The notes under the pieces: model-generated
The model's database searches: none
What the model was told of the DNA's origin: nothing
The model's input: the letters and a program-made list of their open reading frames with translations, nothing else
From: Phanerodontia chrysosporium
Lineage: Eukaryota > Basidiomycota > Agaricomycetes > Polyporales > Phanerochaetaceae
Direction: 5' to 3'
DNA: 64,000 nt
Assembly: GCA_001910725.1 (NCBI GenBank)
Contig: MJGA01000010.1
Span: 124,001-188,000 of the forward strand
In this document: positions 54,152-64,000 of the stretch, piece by piece
Position numbering within the stretch: position 1 is the first letter of the stretch
How the letters are laid out: each line of letters starts with the position of its first letter
Position numbers and translations under genes: made by a program

Positions 54152-54484
54152 CTCCTAGCACAAGGAAGACTCAACTGAAGCAGCACGAAACTGAATCTCA
54201 CCTGTCCTCATGGTTACTATCACCTTATATTTCGCGTCCTCGTTCCTCCTCACGTATCTGCATGAGGAATGTATTCTATTCACTACCGTCCCTTGTTTGC
54301 CTTTGTCCCCAGTGCGGATCCCCACTTATATGGGTGTAGTTGTCTGAAACCTGTGTATATGAACAGCATTTCTGAAGTTACACTCTGCCCACTCTTACTG
54401 CCCTCTGAGCGGCGCTAGCTTGACTGTGAGGGATGACTCCCGAGTCCATCGCAGGACCCGTCGACCTCCTGCGGTGTCTTTGCG

Positions 54485-54537
54485 TGACATTTCGTGCTAC
54501 GTTCAGTTGATGCAACTCAATGTAGCACGAACTGCCA
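54485..54537. repeat. 53-bp palindrome, type 1
   Basis: Arms TGACATTTCGTGCTACGTTCA and TGTAGCACGAACTGCCA with GTTGATGCAAC at the centre; 330 bp after the stop of B3. Confidence 0.75.
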
Positions 54538-56493
54538 TCCCGATACACCTAGATTGGCCGGTTTGGCGTTCTGCCAAGCACTCTGACTCGTGCTGTGCCG
54601 CATTTCGCCATATCTATGATCTGCAATCACGACACTCGTAACCAGACTGATGGCGACGTTCTCACCTATATAATATGTTTCTCCTTGTCCCAGTAGTATC
54701 GGGAAATCATTCTAGAGTCGCTCGCTGGCTGTTGTCTCTTCCTTGACATTGTACTGGTCTGGTAACGGTTGTTTAACGTCCGTACATATCATCACCGTCC
54801 CTGAACGATTCACTCCAAGAGCTGCATACAACCTCCGACAGAATCCGACCACGCACCGGTACCTCGACGTCGCCAGTAAGTGGACAGCAGTGGCGCTGAC
54901 TGCATCCTTTGCATGGCATTCCATGGTTGAGGGTATGTATATCACTAGCATATTCCCATGCGGTCTAAAACAATTCGTCGAGGCTTCTCGTGTCTGTCCC
55001 GAGGCTGTCAATGAGCACATAACTGTCAATGTTGCTTCACTCTTCACGGTTTAGGTGTGCTAAAGAGAGCAGCTGGGCGTCTAATGGCATTCGTCGCTTT
55101 CCGAGTTCCTGTCCCAGATTCCGCTCACTTGTCTGCGATATGACTGGACTTTTTCCAAATTCCACGTCCTATGCATCCTGCAGGTACAGCAGCGAGAATG
55201 ATCCAGGAGGATGTTGTGGCTGACTCGCAGTTCCAAGCGCACACCCCTGATCTTGCATCGGACCTCTCAATTGTATTGCGTTTTCGCTGCTCAGTCAACG
55301 CTTCAGAGCGTATGTACGATCGCAGTACACGCATACGACCCTCGATGTCTACACCGTCTCCGTTCAAGTTTCAGCGAGTCAGGCTGGAAGTCGGGGCATG
55401 GGGATGCGGGGACGGAGACGGAGATGGGACGTGCACCTCTCAAGACAACCAGTGCGCTATCACACCCCTTTCCTGGCTGGTTGTTTATCCAAGCACAAGT
55501 ACCAGTGCCTGCATTACTGTGGTGCGAGCTTGGTAGCGGGCCTTGGGAATACGGGTGCGTCACCTGTAACCTCCGTGGCTTTGGAGAGAACCGGTACTCA
55601 GAGTTATACAGAATCACACTCTGCACTACGATCTCAACCTCGCATATCTGCCTGCACGCCTGTCTCACACTCACCCAGGTTGAACGGTCGCCTCACGAGT
55701 CTTACATCCCGCTACGAAATCGCGGGACGCGTGCCGACTCTCAGTCCTTTAGGACTACGCACCTGAAGCCGCGACGGACGAATGTAAGAATGCTCGGCAG
55801 GCAACTATAGCATTGAGGACACGCATACACAACTGTTCAGTCGTCATCGTAGCTCGAGCCTCCATGACCTATACGAACACGAGGCAGCTTGACGGCATCG
55901 GTCAAGCCCGACCTCATCCCCACGAGATGCCCACGAAATGCCCACTCGTGTTCACCGGCGACGGGCAGCGCCCTTCGGAGATGCTTGAAGCCTTGGGCTG
56001 CCCATAGGTTCCTGGTAGCAGGGCGATGCGGTTTGTATGCCTCCTGCCCTATCCGGCTAGCGCGTCTGCAGAGGTAAGCATCACGACCGACACGAGGCGA
56101 GTTTTCTAATCTCGATATTTGGTCCCAGGTCGCCACAGGGGCTCGTGCACATCAGAGGTCGCCGTGGCGCGGCAGTGGGCCTGTGCATCGACCTTCCGCC
56201 GAGCCTCAACATTCGAGGCGCCCAGACGGCAAGCTATCCTCTGCAACGAAGTGGGTGAGCTTCATTGTTTCCGCGTTTCCCACCGTTATAACTCCTCTAG
56301 GCCGCCGACCCTCGTCCTCGTACCGTAGTTTCGATACCGACATGCCTGATTCGGATGGCGAGCTCGTTGCCCTTTATATCGACGCGCCCTCCAGCGACGT
56401 CCAGCCCAAATACACTACTACGAAACACCCACAACTTAGTTTCTGCGACATTCTGCGCTCTCGCCACCTACAACTGTGATCGACATGAATACG
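54538..56493. other. B-A spacer of block 3
   Basis: No firm gene. It carries the conserved spacer segments, including the mini-ORF segment (ATG at 55140, MTGLFPNSTSY), the 55440-55560 block, the A-type 19-mer at 56102-56120 and a TATA at about 56373. Confidence 0.5.
56102..56120 (+). promoter_or_regulatory. Shared 19-bp upstream motif, A3 copy
   Basis: Exact TTTTCTAATCTCGATATTT, 373 bp before the A3 start; downstream GGTCCCAGGTCGCCACAGG is identical to A2. Confidence 0.7.
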
Positions 56494-57868
56494 ATGAACG
56501 ACGCCAGCAGCCATCGCGCAGTTCAGAGACCTCGACTGAGGTCTATTCTCCCAGCCGATATGTACTCTGCCTTGGTACGTCCGGACAGGGCAGCACCTCC
56601 CTCTGATCCTCCAAGCTTCCCGGTCTATGCGGAACCCTCTCCTGAGCCCATTGCCTCGTCGGACGCTCCATTTGCGACAGCTCCCAAGAAAAGGCAACGG
56701 AAGACCCTCAACGCATTCATCTTCTTCTCGCAGCATGTTCGACAGCACCTCCCGAAAGAGCATCAGGACAAGTTTCGCCTCCGGTTTGACTTCACGAGGT
56801 TCGCAAGTTGCCTCTGGAACCGGCTCTCGGAGGAGACAATGAAAGAATGGTACGCACGACGGGACGCTGCCGAAGATAGGTGCCGCCGAGAAACCGGTCA
56901 CGACCTTGTGGGGAACGGGACAGATTATCTTGTGACTGCCACCTGGAGAGAGCTCGTCCCGGAGGATGTCGAGAAGGCCGCAATCTACGCGTTCGACCAT
57001 CCCGACCCAGCCGAGGTCGCAAAGAAGCAGGAACGGAAGGAGCGGAAGCGCAAGAGGCAGGAGGAGAGATCGGCAGCTGCGCAGAGGCCTAGAGAGCGCA
57101 ACGACAAGCATCGCGACTGCAGGAAGAAGTGCCGCGTTGCATCCCCCGCCACCAGCTCGACCTCTTCGTCCCTGACAACACTCCCCCGCCACTCACCCCG
57201 CCAGCGTACCTGTCATCTGCATCACTATCCCAGTCCACGCTCGAGGATTGCGCCGGGCTCCCGCAGACTCCCCTACCATGTACCTCCGACGGCGGCGTGT
57301 ACGACGTCGCTGCATTGCACCCCACTAACGCACGCATGACGTATCCTTCCGACACGGACATTCAGCATGTCTACGGGGGCACCGCGTACCCTTCCGAGTT
57401 CGTCTGTGAAGGCACGTTCAGACTGCCCCACGTCGACCGGCAGAGCGAACCTTCGCTTCTCTCACCCGTCCCACAGCTCGAGCCACAGGCCGTTCCTCAA
57501 GCTGATTTCGCCTATTACCACCCCACCACAGACGATCACGCCTTCGGCTCCCCGAGCTTCGAATACGAGTTCACGCTCGTCCTCGAGTCTTTACGTGCAT
57601 CCTCGGATATGGAGGCTTTCGCCTCCCCCACGACGTACAGCTACCCCGTCGACCCTGCGTACTGCTTCCCGCCCAGCCTTTGCCGTATTGGGAGTCTCGA
57701 GTGTTACCCGCCACCGACCCCGAAGCCATGTCCCCCGAACATTTCCAGGACGTCTTGTGTCGACCCGCAGCAACCCCTGCAGGAGGTTGGCCTCTGCTTC
57801 CTGTGAAGGCCGCTTATGCTCATGGAATCGACTCGGACGGCTGTCAACCTTTCGACATCGCCACGTGA
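56494..57868 (+). pseudogene. A3: HMG-box-like regulator, two frame breaks
   Basis: The conserved start MNDASS is at 56494 (an in-frame ATG at 56485 is an alternative). The N-terminus and HMG-like box (KTLNAFIFFSQHVRQHL, FTRFASCLWNRLSEE, MKEWYARRDAAEDRC) and the basic tract are in one frame. A C lost near 57167 (CCCC reads CCC) shifts to the frame PDNTPPPLTPPAYLSS. A second C lost near 57667 shifts to the frame reading PYWESRVLPATDPEAM, ending at TGA 57866-57868. Both losses are in C runs. If they are sequencing errors the protein would be about 457 aa. Confidence 0.65.
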
Positions 57869-58321
57869 TTCTCCACAATGGAGAATGTTGCGTCGGTCAA
57901 ACCCCTTCATTGCTCTTCTTAGGAACGATAATGGCACGAAACATGAAACAACCTTGTGATCCTTCCTTTCAGACCAGGAGGATACACACACAAGAACACG
58001 TAATGATTTGAGCGACGCCGTCGTAACGGGCACGCAAACCCTTGTATCCTTGTACCAGTTCGAGTATACGTTGTACTTTCCTGTGTATTTTCGAAAAATC
58101 TTTGTTGCCGTCTCTTGAATACTGTATCCAATACAAACGCGATACAAGAGTTCCCAAAGCTGGAGTTCGTGTATGATTTGTCGTCTGTTCCTAGTGTTTA
58201 TATATCCCCTTGCCAGGCGGAAGGTCAAATAACGGCTTTGCATCGCCCAAACTCTCTTATGTTCCCGCCCTTCATCCGCCCAGTCGTCAGGAATCTCTGT
58301 GTGCCTGCTGTGTATGTCTCA

Positions 58322-58370
58322 AACATTTCATGTTTCCGTGCTATTATTCGTCACGGCAGCATGAAATGTT
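58322..58370. repeat. 49-bp palindrome, type 2
   Basis: Arms AACATTTCATG and CATGAAATGTT, inner pairing CCGTG/CACGG around ATTATT; about 455 bp after the end of A3. Confidence 0.75.
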
Positions 58371-58684
58371 GAGAGACACACTGTACTAGTAGCGATCAGT
58401 TCTCGACCGTGCGAGAATGACCTTCCTTGTCCTTTCACGAGCGAGACTCTGCATGCATATGCATGTATACAGAACACGCTCTCGCATTTGGTGTCACTCC
58501 GTCAGTATGCGCACGCTAGGACCGAATACGACTCCGAGGCATCACACCGGCTCAACCTGAGCTGTGTCTTCGCTCAAGTTTGCTGCACAGCTGACGGGCT
58601 CTCCTGGGCGTCGTGAGTTCAGTATTTTGCAGATTTGGTCGTGTATCAAGCAGCTATGTCATTTGATAACATGGGTATGTGCCA

Positions 58685-58733
58685 GGCATTTCATGTTTGA
58701 GCACATGTTATTATGTGCTCAGCCGTGAAATGC
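58685..58733. repeat. 49-bp palindrome, type 2
   Basis: Arms GGCATTTCATG.TTGAGCACAT and ATGTGCTCA..CGTGAAATGC around GTTATT. Second palindrome after A3, mirroring the pair after A2. Confidence 0.75.
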
Positions 58734-60380
58734 GTCGACGCGCGGCCACGTCCTTACCGCTCGCCATCGAAAGCATCATTGACATTGCTTCATGAGATGT
58801 TGAGGGACAAGTATCTGAATGGCCCCAGCACTTTGCAGCCGAAGACCCCTCAAGGCGCCGCTCAGGTGCGCGACGGTTGGACTCCTCTCTGCGTTGCCAG
58901 CACAGTCGTTGCGGGTATATGGATCACCGCCATCTGATGCGCCTGTTCCCGTTTCCAGCCGCGGCTGCCAGTGCCCAGCGTCCACAGGCTCTCTTGTTGT
59001 CACACGTACACTGGTTCCTCACCCTTTTGGCTCATCGTACACATGCGGCCGTCCGTCGATACTATCAACGTTTGGAGCAGCAGCATGTAGGGTGCGTGTT
59101 CGCACGCATTCATGAATACATAGCCCATGGCATCACAGCTCACTGCAAGAGCTGCCCGGGCGTTGAGGGTTGCCGGTTCACCACTAATCAGCCGAGCCTA
59201 GGCATTAGAACTGCGGCCCAAGTCTCGAGAACCGCTATGGTTAGAAGAGATTCTGTTTCACGACTCCTCGTGTTGGATGCTGTTGTGAAGACATGTTGCG
59301 AATGTCTTGACGCCTCCAATCGCAAGAAGAGCGCGTCGCGTCTGCCAACAACACCCGAACTAGGGCGCGAACTCAACCAAGGTCAGGTGTGGTGAGCCGA
59401 CGGTCACTCACGGGCATGTACCTCCGCATGCTCATATCGTCGGTACGCTGACTGTCATCGGCTTGCAGTTCTAGCCATATCAAATCCCTGCCTGAAGCCC
59501 CGTGGTCACATCCTGCAACGAGGACAGCCGTTCGAACAGCCAATAGACTGCGCAGACGCTCCATTGCAGCTATTCTCTATCGTACCTCTCGGCTCGTTCT
59601 CCTGCAGCATTCGTGAGTGATAAAATTCTTATGAGCCTACAGAAATAATCAACGCCTCATTGCTTAGTACTCGTACATGAATCTCGCCGGTCATACCGAA
59701 TTTTTTGGTGCCGGAAGCACTCTGGTCGTAGATCTACCTCCGTTTACGTTCAACATTGCAGAGTTCGCGCCCAAACGCGCCCATGGACATCTCGAGTAGC
59801 GCGCCTCCAGGACAGGGCGCGCAATAGACTACCCGACGTCCCACCTGCGCCTGTTGTGACGGGTGCCGCCAGAGAGGTACCCGCGAAGTTGATTTTACCT
59901 TGTAGATCCGATCGAACGCGGTACCGTGACGTGTGATGCTTATTCGTGATGACACTCGAGTCGCTCATCCAAGTACCAGCTCGCGAGTAGCAGCGGCAGC
60001 ATATACAAGTCTTCAGTCTTTGCGTGGGCGATACTCAGGTCTGTTTGCAATTTATTTGTGTTTGAGGCCGTCTGTGACGGGTGTTCTCGGGCGAGGTACG
60101 TCGTTCAGCCACTGTAGGTAGTACTGCCGACAGTGCGGGATGCCAACATCTATCTGTCAACGCTACCCGCCATGGCTGCGGTGGGCGGCCTCGCGCAATG
60201 CTCTTTGGTCACCGTGGTGGCGCTGGCTATACGGTACCGAATTTCATCATGTATCTTTGGACTTTACTGAGGTGTTCTCTAGGCTATAAAGGAGCCTGCA
60301 TCGCTACGTATTGTCTTCAAGTGCTTGACACTTGCCTCCGACATCCACCGCACCACCCGCCGCTTTCTACTACCATCGCA

Positions 60381-61219
60381 ATGAAGTTCTTCGCCTCTGC
60401 TGTTGCTCTCGTCGCTCTCGTCGTCGCGTCCACCCGTGCTGGCGGTGCCGACAAGATTGCTGACAGTGAGCTCCCGTTTTTCCATGTCTCTCGGATCGTC
60501 TGACCTCATGCTGACTGTGCCCCAGTCTGCAAGCCGGGCACCGTAACCACGGTCAACGCCACCTCCATCGACGGCATCCCTGTCACGCACACCACCTGCG
60601 AGCTTAAGGACCCCGCTCCGCCGCAGGCCAGAGACGATGCCACGTCCCTGACGAAGAAGTCGGGCTACGACTTGTGCGGTGCCCCATGCACCACGCACTG
60701 CCATGCTGGTAGCGGAGGCCCTAACCCGAACGGTCAGTCCTCGCCCATCTGTGCTACATATTAGACCGGTGCTGAGACAACCACGATAGACTGCTCTACG
60801 CTTGCCAAGTAAGTTTCCAGCTTCGATCTCGCATACAAGCGACTCATCATTGCACAGCGAGTACGTCAATGATGGCACCTTCGTTGTGCCGTCCGGGTAC
60901 TACGGCTCCTGGAGCTACGCCAGTTGCTGGGTCGGCATGAGCAACTACCACGGCACCGACCTCGTTTACTGCTATGACTCGAACAACTGTAGGTGTCGCG
61001 CTCGCTAGCGATAGCGCTTTCTCTCACTCCCTCTCGAACGTCTAGGGGCGGGCGTCGTCAACTATCTTGCCTGGCATTGCCAGGGAACCACCGGCGACAA
61101 CGGAGGCCAGTGCGACTTTTATAACGAGCCTTCTAGCTTTGGTGAGCTTGGCCGCATGCGTTGCAGTACTGCTCGAGCTGACTGTGCGACTAGGCTATGT
61201 TATCGTCGAGACAGCTTAG
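60381..61219 (+). CDS. D3: small secreted Cys-rich protein
   Basis: Six exons (60381-60465, 60526-60732, 60790-60808, 60858-60988, 61046-61141, 61194-61219), all GT-AG, total 564 nt, giving 187 aa. A signal peptide (MKFFASAVALVALVVASTRAG) is followed by a mature part with Cys at CKPGTV, TTCELKD, DLCGAPCTTHC, DCSTLA, SWSYASCWVGMSN, YCYDSNNWAG, AWHCQGTTGDNGGQCDFYN. Repeated G/Y/W-rich segments and even Cys number suggest a compact disulphide fold acting outside the cell. No family recognised. TATA box 90 bp upstream. Forms a tandem pair with D4; the second exon ending in GGPNPN and the 19-nt micro-exon are conserved in D1-D4. Confidence 0.85.
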
Positions 61220-62799
61220 GTACACCAGCTTGGAACGATGGATCTCTGACTTGGCCTTGGTTTGTTCGACTGATAATTGGGAAACAGTGACTACAATGTA
61301 ATTAGTAGGATTTATGTGAATATGAGATATCGAGTTCTGAATGCCCATGGAAGGGGATGTCGTCTGACACATTCCCCCTCTTATCCTGGAAGTTGTGGTA
61401 GGAGATCCGGTTGCCGATATTATGCCAATGTTGGGTGGCCGCCTTTGTTCACGAAGAGAGCTCGACGTGCGTTGTCATATCTCCGGCGAACAAGCGCAGA
61501 GGGCAGCGGCTGAGCGCTGATCGCGCGCGTCTGCGGCGGTTCTGCCACGGTGACCCTTGTTTTCAGCCTTCACTTACGATCGATCTCATCCGTATCCTTC
61601 AACAGACTCTCGTACGAGACCGCTTTGCGGATGCGCACCTCAAGGTGTCAAGCAGCGTCAAAACGCTGGGTTCGTCCGAATTTAGGCCTGATAAAAACCC
61701 ACGCCGCGCAGATTCTGTCTTGGAGGCTCCAGGGCTCTCGGTGTATCAGATGAACTCCAATCCGCATAGGCACGGTATGTACCGCTTCCGTTTAGCAGGG
61801 TCCACGTCCAACGACCTTTCGTGAGTGCTGTCGATGATGAAATGCTGTGATTCTTGAGCTGACCCCTAGAGCAGCGCGTCGTGACAAACGACGGTATTTG
61901 AACTTAACTGCCAGCAAGACTCAGCCTATCTTTGCGAGACCACATTCAGTTTGTACGGAGATTATGTTCCGCGTGCTCATACCATAGGTTCGCTGACTGT
62001 CAGAGGGTTGGAAATAGCCCTCGTCAATAGCCTCGTGAGCACTCGCTGAGCGAAGCCTCCGATTAGACCATCAACCAGCGATGGCCGAAACAGCACTGCA
62101 CTTCGCGTCTGCTGTCATGTTAGATTGCTCTGCCATACGTGCGCGGTACACATCTAGGTAGCGCACCTCCGAGATAAGTCATGCAGACGACTTCTGGTGT
62201 TCTGACTACACCCGCCGTCGCACTCTTGGAGGTCATGCGCTCAAGAGTATCCATAACCTGATCCTGAGCGCATATACGATGACCCGGTCCCCGTAGCCCG
62301 TGCATTGCATCATCGGAAGGGATGGGAGTTGCTCATTTCCGCAGCAGACCACGAGTAGCACGGGCAGCAACAGCACTTAAATTTCTCTGTCCTTCATTTC
62401 CCCACAGTCACGCCTTGTAGCGACTACTCGTCTCAGGAAGTAGTTGACGTGAAAAATCAGGGCAAGACAAGTCAACCCAGCTAGCCTGAATAACTCCGCT
62501 CACCTGTACGAGCCCCAATGGTACGTGCAACAGTGAATATTGGCAACAGCTCCAAATGCTAACATCTATCTGTCACAGCTGTGATGCGCCGACGCTGCCC
62601 GGTCACCGTGCCTCCGGTCACCGCAGTGACGCTGGGCATTCGGTTCCGAGGTTCGTCCTGCATTATCCGTGCTATAATGCAGCATTTTTCAGGCATTCTC
62701 TAGGTTATAAAAGTCGGTGCCACTGCATGATTTTGAGCAAGTGCTCGACACTCACCTTTGAACCCAGTGCACCTTTGACGGCCTTCGACGCCTCCCGCG
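61220..62799. other. D3-D4 intergenic
   Basis: No gene supported. About 62140-62400 resembles 59780-60020 upstream of D3, so promoter and gene were duplicated together. The D4 TATA (TTATAAAAG) is at 62705-62713. Confidence 0.5.
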
Positions 62800-63627
62800 A
62801 TGAAATTCCTTGCCTCCGCTGTTGCTCTCGTCGCCTTTGCTGTCGCGTCCACCCGTGCTGGCGGCGCCGACAGGGTTGCAGAGAGTAGGTCATCGTCTGC
62901 CCACGTCCTCTGCATTTCGTACTCATTTCTCTGTGCAGTCTGCAAGCCGGGCTCCGTGGCGGTGGTCAACGCCACCCATATTGCGGGCATTCCGGTTGTG
63001 CACACCACCTGCGAGCTCAAGGATCCTGCTCCGCCTCAGACCAGAGATGAGAGCACCTCTCTCACGAAGAAGTCTGGATACGACTTGTGCGGCGCCCCGT
63101 GCACCACGTACTGCCAGTCTGGCAGTGGAGGTCCTAACCCGAACGGTTCGTTTCAATTATTCGACGCCCTGCTTGAGGATACTGAAACGTGATGAGAATA
63201 GATTGCTCGACACTTGCGAAGTGAGCTTCAGTCCTCCTCATTCCTTTGCGCATGACTGATTGTCTACCAGCGAATATGTCAACGACGGGACTTTCACCGT
63301 ATCTCCTGGGTACTACGAGTCCTGGAGCTACGCCAGCTGCTGGGTCGGCATGAGCAACTACTACGGCAGCGATCTTGTGTACTGCTATGATTCTAACAAC
63401 TGTGAGTGTTTCTACTTGATAGAAGCGCCGTTTTCTCATCTCGAGACGGGCAGGGGCGGGCGTCGTCAACTACCTCGCCTGGAACTGCCAGGGAACCACC
63501 GGTGACAATGGAGGCCAGTGCGATTTCTACAATGATCCCTACGGCTTTGGTGAGCTCTAATCATCCCCCTCAACTATTCCACACGCTGACCGGATGACCA
63601 GGCTATGTAATTGTCGGGACCGCCTAG
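62800..63627 (+). CDS. D4: small secreted Cys-rich protein
   Basis: Six exons (62800-62884, 62939-63145, 63202-63220, 63271-63401, 63454-63549, 63602-63627), again 564 nt and 187 aa, with intron phases identical to D3. Signal peptide MKFLASAVALVAFAVASTRAG. The mature part repeats the D3 Cys layout (CKPGSVAVVN, DLCGAPCTTYCQSGSGGPNPN, SWSYASCWVGMSNYYGSD, AWNCQGTTGDNGGQCDFYN). Clearly a recent tandem duplicate of D3. Extracellular role inferred from the signal peptide; activity unknown. Confidence 0.85.
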
Positions 63628-64000
63628 GCTAGCGAGCCGAAATATCCCGCTTCAGTGTGTCCTTCCCAATGCGCAGCTTCGCACGGTATCAGTTTCTCCG
63701 AGCACAGTAGGATTCGTCGAGTTTGGCTGCTAGGGCGTGAATTAGACGGCGTGTATCGAGCCGAGGAGATTCATGACCGGTACAATTCTGGTTTGACCAG
63801 CACGAGGAGTCTTTGGCTCAGATTGCTGCGCGAACCTGCAGCAGGCATACCGTTCGGGGATGCCGCACTGTGACGGCGCGTGGCGGAAGTGCAGCGTGAA
63901 CCATGCGACGGGAGATTGCAAACATGATGGAAACTACCCGATGATTTTGATGTGGCCAGAGTCCGAGTCAATCTGTCATTTCCGCGTCCGAGTCAGCGGC
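63628..64000. other. Right edge spacer
   Basis: No gene in the remaining bases. 63897-64000 repeats the sequence upstream of the FunK1 gene (33380-33560), which hints at another cassette-related region beyond the window. Confidence 0.4.

Larger units (their letters stand above)
57869..60380. other. Spacer after A3
   Basis: Two type 2 palindromes (58322-58370, 58685-58733). No gene supported; the largest plus-strand ORF (58877-59395) has no recognisable feature and overlaps spacer sequence repeated at 33230-33300. A D3 TATA box TATAAAG is at 60285-60291. Confidence 0.5.

Noticed and set aside
58877..59395. 172-codon plus-strand ORF after A3
   Set aside because: Overlaps spacer DNA repeated elsewhere without the frame; no recognisable domain.
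1..64000. Basidiomycete mating-type locus (homeodomain or pheromone/receptor)
   Set aside because: No WFxNxR homeodomain motif, no seven-helix receptor and no CaaX pheromone precursor seen; the HMG boxes alone do not justify calling it a mating locus.
1..64000. CRISPR arrays, rRNA and tRNA genes
   Set aside because: No regular direct-repeat/spacer array and no cloverleaf or rRNA core sequence noticed; the organism is eukaryotic.

Overview
The window is nuclear DNA of a filamentous basidiomycete, most likely an agaricomycete. The evidence is short (47-60 nt) GT-AG introns, a FunK1-type fungal kinase, a chromodomain Ty3/gypsy element, a Ty1/copia element, and intron-rich genes for small secreted Cys-rich proteins. 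There is no sign of bacterial operons, tRNA, rRNA or CRISPR.

The dominant structure is a repeated gene cassette. Three very different HMG-box-like regulator genes (called A, B and C here) occur three times, always in the transcriptional order C-B-A, with the spacers between them also conserved. Block 1 (about 1-8.5 kb) is on the minus strand; block 2 (25-33 kb) and block 3 (49.8-58.7 kb) are on the plus strand. A fourth family, D (secreted Cys-rich protein, about 187 aa), accompanies the blocks: D1 is upstream of C1, D2 upstream of C2, and D3/D4 are a tandem pair downstream of A3. All six A and B promoters carry the same 19-bp motif, and 49-53 bp palindromes lie downstream of every A and B gene whose 3' flank is visible. 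A2, C3, D3 and D4 are intact by eye. The other copies carry one or more single-base frame breaks, which may be real decay or uncorrected assembly indels.

Between blocks 1 and 2 (9-23 kb) lie D1, a RecQ-type helicase (minus), a dihydrodipicolinate-synthase/HOGA-family aldolase (plus, five exons, one in-frame amber codon), a two-exon nuclear-looking protein of unknown function (minus) and a long gene-poor stretch holding a purine-rich tract. After block 2 comes an intact five-exon FunK1 kinase (33.9-36.8 kb).

From 37,076 to 49,661 there is a nested retrotransposon. A Ty1/copia element with apparently identical 403-bp LTRs and a TATCC target duplication is split by a minus-strand Ty3/gypsy chromovirus (40,072-47,647, apparently identical 634-bp LTRs, GACGA duplication). 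The chromovirus has an extra ORF before gag, a canonical -1 slippery heptamer at the gag/pol junction, and a primer-binding site that looks self-primed (Tf1-like) rather than tRNA-primed. The nest sits between FunK1 and block 3.
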